Shown here one piece after another: positions 10,422 through 18,813 of a DNA stretch of 64,000 nt. Position numbers and translations under genes: made by a program. The stretch lies in contig NZ_LJJE01000036.1 of NCBI RefSeq assembly GCF_001854765.1, positions 275,398 through 339,397 on the forward strand. Direction: 5' to 3'. The notes beneath the pieces were generated by a model. It saw only the letters and a list, made by a program, of their open reading frames with translations, did not search any database and had not been told where the DNA came from. This stretch comes from Vibrio sonorensis. GTDB lineage: Bacteria > Pseudomonadota > Gammaproteobacteria > Enterobacterales > Vibrionaceae. How positions within the stretch are numbered: the first letter of the stretch is position 1; every line of letters starts with the position of its first letter.

Positions 10422-10455
10422 AAAGCAAACGTTTGCGTTATGGTTTGCTTTTTGT
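10422..10455 (+). terminator. Terminator of the XRE-cupin gene
   Basis: AAAGCAAAC / GTTTGCTTT stem with a 12-base loop, then a T-run, 30 bp after the stop codon. Confidence 0.7.
10423..10438. promoter_or_regulatory. PurR-box-like palindrome
   Basis: AAGCAAACGTTTGCGT differs at two positions from the E. coli PurR operator ACGCAAACGTTTTCGT. PurR represses gcv and glyA in E. coli. It overlaps the terminator stem and lies before a second terminator, so it may be fortuitous. Confidence 0.35.
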
Positions 10456-10506
10456 AAAATGACGCCGTAATACTCAGTGATTGGTGAGTTTCGGCGTCAT
10501 TTTTTA
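10456..10506 (+). terminator. Strong terminator upstream of gcvT
   Basis: 12-bp perfect stem AAAATGACGCCG / CGGCGTCATTTT with an inner ACTCA/TGAGT stem and a T-run. It isolates gcvT from the regulator gene. Confidence 0.9.
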
Positions 10507-10512
10507 TATTTA

Positions 10513-10567
10513 AAAATGTGATTAAAATGTTAAATGTCACATTTTGAACGATATGGTGAGCTATAAT
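10513..10567 (+). promoter_or_regulatory. gcvT promoter region with 9-bp inverted repeat
   Basis: A perfect TATAAT -10 box lies at 10562-10567, with only a weak -35. Just upstream is a perfect inverted repeat, AAAATGTGA (10513-10521) and TCACATTTT (10537-10545), separated by 15 bp. The arms look like CRP half-sites, but the spacing is wrong for one CRP dimer. A weak -35 with an upstream palindrome suggests activator dependence. Confidence 0.55.
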
Positions 10568-10595
10568 CGTGCATTATCCGCGGACTCGTGTTTAT

Positions 10596-10627
10596 TATTG
10601 GAAACATGGTTTCCCGAGAATGGAAAC
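10596..10627 (+). promoter_or_regulatory. Putative operator or leader hairpin in gcvT 5' UTR
   Basis: GGAAACATGGTTTCC (10600-10614) is a perfect palindrome with a 3-base centre. A third GGAAAC follows at 10622. The TATTGGAAACA half is identical to the motif in front of glyA/XRE. It lies downstream of the predicted transcription start. Confidence 0.5.
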
Positions 10628-10651
10628 GAACCTGATTAAATGGAGACAACA

Positions 10652-11769
10652 ATGAGTCAAGAACTACTACAAACCCCTCTGCACGCGCTTCATGTGGAAG
10701 AAGGCGCGAAGATGGTTCCTTTTGCCGGATACGACATGCCAGTTCAATACAAGCTTGGTGTAAAAAAGGAGCATTTACACACTAGAGATGCAGCAGGTTT
10801 GTTCGATGTTTCTCATATGGGACAGTTAAGGCTTCGTGGTAATGGCGCCGCTGCTTTCTTGGAGTCTCTCGTACCTGTAGACATTGTTGGGCTTGCTCAA
10901 GGTAATCAACGTTATGCGTTTTTTACTAATGAACAAGGCGGCATCATAGATGACCTAATGGTAGCTAACATGGGTGACCACTTGTTTGTTGTTGTCAATG
11001 CGGCGTGTAAAGATCAAGACATTGCGCATATCCAAAAGCATCTGCCTGAGGATGTGGCTCTTGAAGTTATTGACGACCGAGCGCTACTTGCCCTGCAAGG
11101 ACCAAAAGCTGTCGACGTACTAAAACGCTTTAACGCTGAAGTGGCGGAAATGGTGTTTATGGACGTGAAGACGCTAAACATTTTAGGTGTTGAATGCGTT
11201 GTTAGCCGCAGTGGTTACACTGGCGAAGATGGTTATGAAATTTCCGTTCCTTCCACACACGCAGCTGAACTGGCAATAAAACTTACTGCAGAAAATGAAG
11301 TGGAGTGGATTGGCCTTGGTGCTCGCGATTCTTTGCGTTTGGAGTGTGGCCTTTGTTTGTACGGCCATGACTTGGATACGACAACAACACCAGTAGAAGC
11401 TAGCCTACTATGGGGCATTCAAAAAGTTCGCCGCAAAGGTGGAGAAAGAGAAGGTGGTTTCCCAGGCGCAGATATCATTCTTAGCCAAATTGAGACGAAA
11501 GATGTGGCACGTAAACGCGTTGGTTTGGTTGGTCAAACTAAAGCACCAGTGCGCGAAGGTGCGGAGCTTTTTGACGCTGACGGTAATAAAGTCGGTGTAG
11601 TCACCAGCGGTACGGCAGGGCCAAACGCGGGTAAACCGGTTTCTATGGCTTATGTAACAACGGAATTGAGTGCCCTGGCAGTGAAGTCTTCGCCGAAGTT
11701 CGCGGTAAAAAGCTGCCTATGACGGTCGAAAAAATGCCATTCGTACCTCAGCGCTATTACCGTGGATAA
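10652..11769 (+). pseudogene. gcvT: Glycine cleavage T protein (aminomethyltransferase), one apparent frameshift
   Basis: The T-protein transfers the C1 unit from aminomethyl-lipoyl-GcvH to tetrahydrofolate. Start 10652 is chosen because GGAG at 10642-10645 is correctly spaced; the in-frame ATG at 10640 is not. The frame as read stops at 11722 after a non-homologous tail. Restoring one G in the GG at 11677-11678 gives the family C-terminus (MPFVPQRYYRG) ending at 11769, a 372-residue protein of normal length. A conserved metabolic gene with a one-base loss in a G-run suggests a sequence error. Confidence 0.9.
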
Positions 11770-11854
11770 ATGAATTAAGATTAACTTTTCTTAGGTAATA
11801 GATTGTTAACATGTGAAAACATCGTCAATTGTCTTAAATAAATCCAATTCCTAC

Positions 11855-11885
11855 AAAAAACCTCTTAATTAGAGGTTTTTTTTAA
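11855..11885 (+). terminator. gcvT terminator
   Basis: AAAAAACCTCT / AGAGGTTTTTT stem with a TAATT loop and a T-run. Confidence 0.9.
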
Positions 11886-11937
11886 GCTCGGATTTTATAG
11901 ATTAAACCTTGTTATAAATGATTAAATTAGGCTTCAA

Positions 11938-12960
11938 ATGAAAACTAACCTTGCTCTAGTATTTGCCTTACTGGCGAGCAACGCAGTGGCGAACGATATT
12001 AGCGCTTACATCGTCAATGGCTCTGGGGCCGATGTGAATAACTTTCCTTCCACGGCAACCTTGTTTTATGATTCCCACGAAATCGATAGCAGGTATTCCA
12101 CGACAAGCTACTGCGGAGCAACGGTGATTGATGCATACCATGTTCTTACCGCTGCGCATTGTGTATATGACAGCGAAGCGGCTCGCTTGTTCACAATTGT
12201 AAGTCCGAAGTTGCAGGACACACAGACATACAACCCTAATTTTTCACCAAGATATAGAGTAAGTTCAGTATATATACGCTCAGATTACATTGATTCAGAA
12301 GCAGAGTTTTTACCAAATGATATAGCAATTCTTAAATTAGAAGCGCCTATGTCAAATATTACTCCTGTCGCGTTTTCTGCTGATAAATCGTATAGAAACA
12401 GTTCTCAATCTTTTGTCACTGTCGGTCATGGTAGTACATCAAGTAATGGGAACCCGTATCGAGGCCCTTTAAATAAAGCCGATCTTGAATACGTGTCTAA
12501 TGATGTTTGTAAAGGGGCATTTACAAATGGCAATGAAAAACTAAAAGATTCCCATCTTTGCTTCAAAGGCACGCCGACAACCAATAGCGCTATCTGTAAC
12601 GGCGACTCTGGAGGTGCGGTTTATTGGAACAATGCGGGCAACTTAGTCCAAGTTGGTGTAACTAGCTTTGGTCCGGTAATTTGTGGTAGCACCCCTACGG
12701 CTTCTTCAGTGTTTACCGAGGTGACAGATTACAGAGGTTGGATAAACAGTGTTGTGGGCGGTGCTGTTTCTCCGACATACACTGCCAACAACGACGAGCG
12801 CAACGCACACATAACGAAATACGGGCAGATTAATCTGAGTGCTAAAGTATCATCAAGCTCTTCAGTTAAAGCTACATCGGGTGGATCAAGTGGCGGTCAA
12901 TGGCCATTGTGGCTCACATTCGCTTGTGCTGCTTTAGGGCTAGTTAGAAAGCCGAATTAA
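11938..12960 (+). CDS. Secreted S1-family serine protease with GlyGly-CTERM anchor
   Basis: 340 residues: signal peptide (~1-18), mature S1 domain from an IVNG activation sequence, triad H74 (TAAHC), D128 (NDIAIL) and S224 (GDSGG), then a Ser/Gly linker and a GlyGly-CTERM tail (SGGQ, a ~15-residue hydrophobic segment and a short basic end). GlyGly-CTERM proteins are type II secretion substrates processed by rhombosortase; V. cholerae VesA/VesB are relatives. The residue six before the catalytic Ser is Ala, not the Asp of trypsin, so the S1 pocket should not favour Arg/Lys. Paralogue of the next gene. Confidence 0.93.
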   Translation: MKTNLALVFALLASNAVANDISAYIVNGSGADVNNFPSTATLFYDSHEIDSRYSTTSYCGATVIDAYHVLTAAHCVYDSEAARLFTIVSPKLQDTQTYNPNFSPRYRVSSVYIRSDYIDSEAEFLPNDIAILKLEAPMSNITPVAFSADKSYRNSSQSFVTVGHGSTSSNGNPYRGPLNKADLEYVSNDVCKGAFTNGNEKLKDSHLCFKGTPTTNSAICNGDSGGAVYWNNAGNLVQVGVTSFGPVICGSTPTASSVFTEVTDYRGWINSVVGGAVSPTYTANNDERNAHITKYGQINLSAKVSSSSSVKATSGGSSGGQWPLWLTFACAALGLVRKPN

Positions 12961-13046
12961 ATTAATGTAAATAAACATTCCCCTAACAATTATGGAACAT
13001 TAGCTACAATTAAATTTAGTTAGTGTTCTATTTCTTAGGGGGAAGC

Positions 13047-14087
13047 ATGAAACATTACCTTTCCTGCGTCGCTATTGTTTTGCTTTTTAGCGCCAGTTCG
13101 ATGGCCTCTAGCGTTTCGGTTACGCCCTATATCGTAAATGGAACCAATGCGAATTTAGTAAATTACCCCAACTTCGCCAGTCTTTTCTATCGAACCAGTT
13201 CTGTCTATAGTACATCAAGCTTTTGTGGAGCTACCATGATCAACTCCCAGTATGCACTGACGGCGGCTCATTGTATTTATGGCGAGTTCAATACCATGCT
13301 CTATACCGTTGTAGTGCCTAATCTTGAAGATGAAGACAATTTTTTATCGGCGGCCCAAGTAAAGGCCGTTGAGTTCTACTATCCAGACGATTATGTCGAA
13401 TCGCAATCTCAGTTATGGCCAAATGATATCGCTATTATTAAAGTAGAGGCTGGGCTGACCGTGCCCGACTATTTTAGCTTGCTAAACAGCACAACTGATA
13501 CTAACTATCCGGCTGGTAGCGGGTATAAAGCGGTAGGCCACGGTAATGTCGCAACTAATCAGACTGGTGGCAGTGTCCTTTTAGAAACCGATCTAACTTT
13601 TGTGGACAATACCACTTGCAGAGGGATATACGGGAACGCCCTTAGTAGTAAGCAGATCTGTTTTGACGGCGTGATAGGGGCGTCTAGTCTTAAAAATGCT
13701 ACCTGCTCAGGTGATTCGGGTGGCCCTGTTTATCAGTATGTGGGCAGTCAATACATTCAAATTGGCCTCACGAGTTTTGGACCAGCGGTTTGTGGTAACC
13801 CCAGCTCTCCGGTCGTAGCCGTTTTCACTGAAGTTTACGACTATATTGGATGGATATCTAATGTCATTAATGGGTTAGAAACCCCTAAATACTACATTAC
13901 TACGCAAAATGGGGTACGTTCTTTAGTGGACAATTCTGGACATATGGCCGCGACAGAACCCACTCCTGTGCAAGAAAACACAAGTAATCAGACTGGAGGT
14001 GGGGGAGGAGCTGTTGAGGAAGGGCTCTTATTCGCTATCCTATTCCTCAACTTTTTCTATAGACGCCATCGGTGGAGAAAAAGCTGA
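13047..14087 (+). CDS. Second secreted S1-family serine protease with GlyGly-CTERM anchor
   Basis: 346 residues from the ATG at 13047, which follows an AGGGGGAA ribosome site. Signal peptide, IVNG activation site, triad H75, D127 and S224, Gly-rich linker, hydrophobic helix and a strongly basic end (RRHRWRK), i.e. a GlyGly-CTERM tail. The position six before the catalytic Ser is Ala, as in its neighbour. The 86-bp gap, same strand and similar architecture point to tandem duplication followed by divergence. Probably secreted by the type II system and surface-held after rhombosortase cleavage (family knowledge). Confidence 0.92.
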   Translation: MKHYLSCVAIVLLFSASSMASSVSVTPYIVNGTNANLVNYPNFASLFYRTSSVYSTSSFCGATMINSQYALTAAHCIYGEFNTMLYTVVVPNLEDEDNFLSAAQVKAVEFYYPDDYVESQSQLWPNDIAIIKVEAGLTVPDYFSLLNSTTDTNYPAGSGYKAVGHGNVATNQTGGSVLLETDLTFVDNTTCRGIYGNALSSKQICFDGVIGASSLKNATCSGDSGGPVYQYVGSQYIQIGLTSFGPAVCGNPSSPVVAVFTEVYDYIGWISNVINGLETPKYYITTQNGVRSLVDNSGHMAATEPTPVQENTSNQTGGGGGAVEEGLLFAILFLNFFYRRHRWRKS

Positions 14088-14216
14088 CAAGCGGTTAACG
14101 AAAGATCTATCACTACTGCTTCTCAATTATGAGACTCGTTCTATAAATGACTGATATATAGTTTCTTTATTTATCCTTGTCATAGTATTCTGCGGTTAAA
14201 TCGTACAGGGGAAGTT

Positions 14217-14259
14217 GACTAATTGTAACTAAACGATAGTTTTAGTTACTCAGTTAGTC
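14217..14259 (+). promoter_or_regulatory. Large stem-loop in the 5' leader of the VpsT-like gene
   Basis: Nested inverted repeats: GACTAA (14217-14222) with TTAGTC (14254-14259), and GTAACTAAA (14225-14233) with TTTAGTTAC (14241-14249). The hairpin ends six bases before the GGGGAG ribosome site. It could be a DNA operator or an RNA element controlling translation. Confidence 0.65.
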
Positions 14260-14277
14260 GATCCGGGGAGTTCTGAT

Positions 14278-14946
14278 ATGGAAAACCATAATATGCATAA
14301 GATTACTCTGCTGTCTGATGTCAGCATGCAGTCCAAGTTGTTTAAAGACTCACTGGAAAAAGGGATAGAACTTAATGTAGAAATCGTCTCTTTGGAAGAG
14401 TTGGCTGATGATACTCGTCAAGCAAGTTTGGCAGCAGATTATATTCTAATCGATTACCATTATTTGGATGATGATCATTTTGAAATATACAACCAAGCCA
14501 AACAAGCCATTCATAGTAGTGCGAAAGAAGTCGTTATCAACTGTCCGCAACAAGTACCGTCGACCACCTTGTTTAAGTGGAGAAACCTCGTTGGTGTCTT
14601 TTACATAGACGATGATTTAGACCTTCTTCTCAAAGGTATGAGTAAAATCATGCAAGATGAGATGTGGTTGTCTCGCAAGGTTGCACAAGATTATATCGAG
14701 CATTTCCGTTGTGCTAATAATGTGACCACCTCAAAAGCGTATGCAAATCTTACTAAACGTGAAAAAGAGATTATGCGCCTGCTTGGCCATGGAGCTTCCA
14801 ATCTTCAAATCGCTGAAGAGCTGTTTGTTAGTGAAAATACGGTAAAAACCCATCTTCACAATATCTTTAAAAAGATTAATGCGAAGAACCGTCTGCAAGC
14901 TTTATTATGGGCCAACAACAATATCTCGCTGGAAGAACGCGTTTAA
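14278..14946 (+). CDS. LuxR/CsgD-family regulator, VpsT-like, probable c-di-GMP binder
   Basis: 222 residues: receiver-like N-terminal domain (~7-125) lacking a normal phosphoacceptor pocket, and a LuxR HTH at about 155-215 (LTKREKEIMRLL ... VSENTVKTHLHNIFKK). W130-L-S-R133 matches the W[F/L/M][T/S]R motif with which V. cholerae VpsT binds c-di-GMP, at almost the same residue number. VpsT-class proteins activate biofilm matrix genes. No matrix genes are adjacent, so whether this is the VpsT orthologue or a paralogue is open. Confidence 0.85.
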   Translation: MENHNMHKITLLSDVSMQSKLFKDSLEKGIELNVEIVSLEELADDTRQASLAADYILIDYHYLDDDHFEIYNQAKQAIHSSAKEVVINCPQQVPSTTLFKWRNLVGVFYIDDDLDLLLKGMSKIMQDEMWLSRKVAQDYIEHFRCANNVTTSKAYANLTKREKEIMRLLGHGASNLQIAEELFVSENTVKTHLHNIFKKINAKNRLQALLWANNNISLEERV

Positions 14947-14963
14947 TAAGCGAGTCCAATTGC

Positions 14964-14990
14964 AAAAAGGAGCCCTAAGGCTCCTTTTTT
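14964..14990 (+). terminator. Terminator after VpsT-like gene
   Basis: AAAAAGGAGCC / GGCTCCTTTTTT stem with a CTAA loop; usable in both directions between convergent genes. Confidence 0.9.
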
Positions 14991-15013
14991 AATGGCTAGT
15001 AGATGCAGAGAAA

Positions 15014-15841
15014 CTAGTCGTAGATGGTAGGGATAGGCGCTCGTTTGTGTTGAGTCGCTTTGTAAATAGCCACTAAGCGCTCAGAAACAGCGGCTTCTAC
15101 GGGTTTCCCTTCTAGGAAATCATCGATTTGCTCATAGCTTAAGTTGAGCGCGTCTTCGTCCGCTTTTTGTGGGTCTAGTTCTTCTAGGTCTGCGGTTGGT
15201 GTCTTTTGAACAAGAGACTCAGGTGCGCCAAGGGTAGCGGCGACTTCGCGAACTTGTCGTTTGTTCAAACCAAATAGCGGGGCGAGGTCGCAAGCACCAT
15301 CACCAAACTTAGTGTAAAAACCAGTGATGTTTTCCGCCGAATGGTCGGTTCCCAGTACCAATCCATTGACGTAACCAGCAATCTCGTATTGTGCCACCAT
15401 TCGAGCTCGCGCTTTTACGTTGCCCTTGACGAAATCAATTTTTGCTTTGTCATCAGGAAGTAAGCCAGTGCTTTGCAAAGCTTGATGAGATGCCGAGTGA
15501 AGTCCGTCTACGCCGTCTTTAATGTTTACCGCAACAGAATGTGTTGGCTTGATAAAAGAGAGGGCTAATTGCGCTTCGTCCTCGTCCTTTTGCGTTCCAT
15601 ATGGCAAGCGCACTGCGATAAACTGATATCCACCGTCAGTTTCCTGATTGAGTTGGTCTACAGCAATTTGGGCTAATCTACCCAAAGTGGTGGAATCCAC
15701 TCCGCCGCTGATGCCAAGAACCAATGACTTGCAGCCCGCAGCTTGAAGCTTCGATTTGATAAATGCGACTCGTCGGGTGATCTCAAAGTGAGGATCGATA
15801 GATGGTAGCACTCTCATTTCATCCCGAATTTGCTGTTCCAT
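15014..15841 (-). CDS. nadE: NH3-dependent NAD+ synthetase
   Basis: 275 residues from the ATG at 15841, preceded by AAGGA; same length as E. coli NadE. Amidates nicotinate adenine dinucleotide to NAD+ using ATP and ammonia. The PP-loop motif SGGVDS lies near residues 46-51; there is no glutaminase domain. Divergent from the NadD-like gene, so two NAD-synthesis steps share one control region. Confidence 0.96.
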   Translation of the reverse strand: MEQQIRDEMRVLPSIDPHFEITRRVAFIKSKLQAAGCKSLVLGISGGVDSTTLGRLAQIAVDQLNQETDGGYQFIAVRLPYGTQKDEDEAQLALSFIKPTHSVAVNIKDGVDGLHSASHQALQSTGLLPDDKAKIDFVKGNVKARARMVAQYEIAGYVNGLVLGTDHSAENITGFYTKFGDGACDLAPLFGLNKRQVREVAATLGAPESLVQKTPTADLEELDPQKADEDALNLSYEQIDDFLEGKPVEAAVSERLVAIYKATQHKRAPIPTIYD

Positions 15842-16004
15842 AGGTTTTCCTTTCTGCAAGCAATGTAAATTAAGGTTTTAGTGGTAGTATACCGTCTGTT
15901 GTGAGTGTCTCAAGTCCCCGTTTTGAATGAATATTGGAGAATTGAGTTTGTTATTAATTCATTGTGTTTTTAGAGACAACGCTAATGTGTGAAAGGGAAG
16001 ATAG

Positions 16005-16520
16005 ATGACCAAAATAGCTGTATTTGGCAGTGCGTTTAATCCGCCGAGCCTAGGACATAAAAGCGTCATTGAGTCACTAAGTCACTTTGACAAAGTATTA
16101 CTTCTTCCAAGCATTTCCCATGCTTGGGGCAAGCAAATGTTGGATTATCAAATACGCTGCCAACTTTTGGATGCTTTTATCTCTGATCTTGCACTGGAAA
16201 ATGTAGAACGCAGCCGAGTAGAAGAGCGGTTGCATAAGCCCGATGAAAGTGTCACTACCTACGCCGTGTTGAGTTCTTTAACAACAAGTTTTCCAGACGC
16301 TGACATTACGTTTGTTCTTGGGCCAGATAATCTCTTCAATTTTTCAAAGTTCTATAACGCTAAAGAGATCACCGAGCGCTGGAACGTATTGGCATGCCCT
16401 GAACGCGTAAAAGTAAGAAGTACAGATATCAGGAATGCGATATTACAAGGAGAAAGTGTGGAGACACTGACAACACCCAGTGTGGCGACACTATTGCAGC
16501 AGGGCAAATACTATCGGTGA
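16005..16520 (+). CDS. Nicotinate-nucleotide adenylyltransferase-like protein (NadD/NMNAT family)
   Basis: 171 residues, short for NadD (~210). The N-terminal GSAFNPPSLGH segment corresponds to the nucleotidyltransferase GxFxPxHxGH motif, and RSTDIRN near residue 136 to the (S/T)xxxIR motif. The likely reaction is adenylation of nicotinate or nicotinamide mononucleotide in the cytosol. Its position opposite nadE supports a role in NAD supply. Probably an accessory paralogue of a housekeeping nadD elsewhere. Confidence 0.8.
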   Translation: MTKIAVFGSAFNPPSLGHKSVIESLSHFDKVLLLPSISHAWGKQMLDYQIRCQLLDAFISDLALENVERSRVEERLHKPDESVTTYAVLSSLTTSFPDADITFVLGPDNLFNFSKFYNAKEITERWNVLACPERVKVRSTDIRNAILQGESVETLTTPSVATLLQQGKYYR

Positions 16521-16544
16521 TACTCTCCTAAATTAGGAGAATAT

Positions 16545-16991
16545 ATGAGCCTGACTGGTTTAATTTTACTTGCTAGTGCGCTGCAATCCGATATCACACC
16601 CTGCCCGAATAGCACCCACACTAACCCGTCAAAAGACGTTTCAGTTCTACTTAAACCCAGTCGTTGTGATATTGAACTATCTCTACCTTTGCAGCGTAAC
16701 TCGGCCGAATTTCATCTTGATAACCAGTCCGTAGATTATTCATCTTATTGGGGAAGCTGGCTGGTTGATACAGGCTCCGAACCGTTACTCTCTCAATCGT
16801 ATCACTCAAACTATTTTGGAGTGGGTATATGGATGCCAGAAGATTTGAGTGAAGAGAGCGCACATATGAACACAAAGGAGTGGCTAGAGAACCAAGGTCT
16901 TCAATTCTCTTTAGGTTTTGGCGATCTCAATAGTGGTGAACCGCGTCTGCGGTTGGACTATCGCTGGCATGAAGTCTATCAGGCGATGTAA
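16545..16991 (+). CDS. Hypothetical protein with possible signal peptide
   Basis: 148 residues, starting 24 bp after the NadD-like gene and likely co-transcribed; AGGAG precedes the ATG. A short hydrophobic N-terminus (~2-13) may be a signal peptide. Two Cys (C19 and C40) follow. The rest is mixed with several Trp/Tyr and a predicted beta-rich end. No family recognised. Confidence 0.7.
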   Translation: MSLTGLILLASALQSDITPCPNSTHTNPSKDVSVLLKPSRCDIELSLPLQRNSAEFHLDNQSVDYSSYWGSWLVDTGSEPLLSQSYHSNYFGVGIWMPEDLSEESAHMNTKEWLENQGLQFSLGFGDLNSGEPRLRLDYRWHEVYQAM

Positions 16992-17062
16992 TGATGAATG
17001 TTGAACTGCCATTTTAACTCGATAGACGCAGATCGTCCTTATGCGTTTTGCCAAACAAACCT

Positions 17063-17902
17063 TTAACCCGCATGAACCATTCTTTGGCTAGCCGCTTTTG
17101 TTTTGTGTATGCGCCGGATTAACGCGCACACAAAAATGACGCTTTGCAGTAATACAATGCTAGGTGCTGGCGCACTATCTATGTGGAAACTGAGGTAAAC
17201 CCCGGCAAACATAGTGAGCAGGTTTACCAACGTCGCCACCCAAAGCATATTGGAAAACTCGCGTACGGTTAGAAAAGCAATCGCACCGGGAGCAATAAGG
17301 AGCCCTATAGCCAAAATAAGGCCAACAGCGTTGAGTGTCGCAACAATAGTCAGGGATAAAAACGTGAGAAGGGAGTAGTGCAGTAATTTGATGTTCAATC
17401 CACTTACTCGGGCTTGTATCTCGTCAAATGCGAGCAGTAGGTAGTCTTTCCAAAATAGTATTAAGCCAGTAGTGACCACAAGTGAGACGATGCTCGCTGT
17501 GATGATTTCACCTTTGTCTACCCCAAGCATATTACCAAACAGAATGTGATCGAGGTGGGCGTAGGTATCTAAAGCCACGTAAAGAACAATACCAGCGGCA
17601 AACATGCCGGAAAATACCACCCCCATGACAGTGTCTTGTTTAAGTCGTGAATTCGAAGCAAAAAAGCCAGTCAGTGTGCTACAAAGCATGCCGGCGACGA
17701 ATGCGCCAATCAAAATTGGGATACCGGTGACATAAGCTATAACAATACCAGGTAAAACGGCGTGGCTTACCGCATCTCCCATTAACGCCCAGCCTTTCAT
17801 TACTAAAAAGCAAGAAAGTAAAGCGGTAGGGACGGAGATAACTAAGCAGATCAAAAATGCATTTTGCATAAATGGAAACTGGAAAGGCATGGTTAAGTCC
17901 AT
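17063..17902 (-). CDS. sitD: Metal ABC transporter permease, SitD-like
   Basis: 279 residues from the ATG at 17902, chosen because AAGGAGC lies seven bases upstream. ABC-3 family integral membrane protein with about eight transmembrane helices and the conserved GDAVSHAVLPG loop that contacts the ATPase. Fourth gene of an SBP-ATPase-permease-permease set, the order of sitABCD/yfeABCD manganese-iron importers. Convergent with the hypothetical gene. Confidence 0.85.
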   Translation of the reverse strand: MDLTMPFQFPFMQNAFLICLVISVPTALLSCFLVMKGWALMGDAVSHAVLPGIVIAYVTGIPILIGAFVAGMLCSTLTGFFASNSRLKQDTVMGVVFSGMFAAGIVLYVALDTYAHLDHILFGNMLGVDKGEIITASIVSLVVTTGLILFWKDYLLLAFDEIQARVSGLNIKLLHYSLLTFLSLTIVATLNAVGLILAIGLLIAPGAIAFLTVREFSNMLWVATLVNLLTMFAGVYLSFHIDSAPAPSIVLLQSVIFVCALIRRIHKTKAASQRMVHAG

Positions 17903-17904
17903 CG

Positions 17905-18813
17905 TTATGCTCCTTGGGCTGACGTCGTTTCGAGGTGATGGCAAGAGTTTGTTTTGCTTAGATGAGTTAACGCCTCTTTAGAACGGCGCTTCGCCGCCCA
18001 GTAACCGTGTTTTGGAGCCAGCAAAAAGGTAACAATAAAAACAACGGTCTGTAAGCAAACAATAATCCCACCCGTTGCCCCGTCTAGGAAAAAGCTACTA
18101 TAGGCGCCGATAAAACTAGTGCTACTACCAATCAAGACAGAGACAAGAATCAATCTTGGGAATCGGTCACATAAAAGGTAGGCGGTGGCGCCCGGTGTCA
18201 CAACCATAGCAATAACCAACAAGGCCCCAACGGTTTGCATCGCGGCAACGACACATGCCGACAATAGAGTGAAGAAAACCGCTTTTAGTAAAGCAGGGTT
18301 TAGGCCAATTGAGCGTGCGTGGTTTTCGTCAAAGAAGGTCACCATTAAGTCCTTCCATTTAAGAAGTAAAATGCCCAAAGTAACGAAACCGATGATAGCG
18401 AGCTGAAGGGTATCACTCGGGGTAATCGCCAAGATGTTGCCCATGGTGATGGTCTCGACACTGACAGAAATCGGGTTGATAGAAATAAGAAACAAACCTA
18501 GAGCGAAAAAGGAGGTAAAAACAAGGCCAATTATCACGTCGATCTTTAGCCCTGAACGCTCTGATAAAAACAGCATAGAGCCCGCTGCGATGCCTCCAGA
18601 GATAAAGGCGCCGAAAGCGAAAGGTAGCCCGATGATATACGCTAGAGCAACACCGGGAACAACAGCGTGAGCAAGAGCATCACCGATAAGAGACCAACCT
18701 TTCAGCATTAAGTATGCCGAAAGAAATGCGCAGACGCCCCCAACCAACGCCGACACCCACATGGCATTTGTCATATACCCATAAGAAAAAGGTTGTAGCA
18801 AGATATCAATCAC
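17905..18813 (-). CDS. sitC: Metal ABC transporter permease, SitC-like
   Basis: 302 residues from a GTG at 18813 that overlaps the ATPase stop codon (GTGATTGA) and follows a GGGGAG ribosome site. The longer open frame upstream only overlaps the ATPase and is not used. ABC-3 permease with ~8 helices and a [11 protein letters not shown] coupling motif. A Lys/Arg/His-rich cytoplasmic C-terminus extends about 30 residues. Translationally coupled to sitB. Confidence 0.85.
   Translation of the reverse strand: MIDILLQPFSYGYMTNAMWVSALVGGVCAFLSAYLMLKGWSLIGDALAHAVVPGVALAYIIGLPFAFGAFISGGIAAGSMLFLSERSGLKIDVIIGLVFTSFFALGLFLISINPISVSVETITMGNILAITPSDTLQLAIIGFVTLGILLLKWKDLMVTFFDENHARSIGLNPALLKAVFFTLLSACVVAAMQTVGALLVIAMVVTPGATAYLLCDRFPRLILVSVLIGSSTSFIGAYSSFFLDGATGGIIVCLQTVVFIVTFLLAPKHGYWAAKRRSKEALTHLSKTNSCHHLETTSAQGA

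Noticed and set aside
9397..10651. Glycine riboswitch upstream of glyA or gcvT
   Set aside because: The conserved core of the tandem aptamer could not be found on either strand, although such riboswitches are common for gcv genes in other bacteria.
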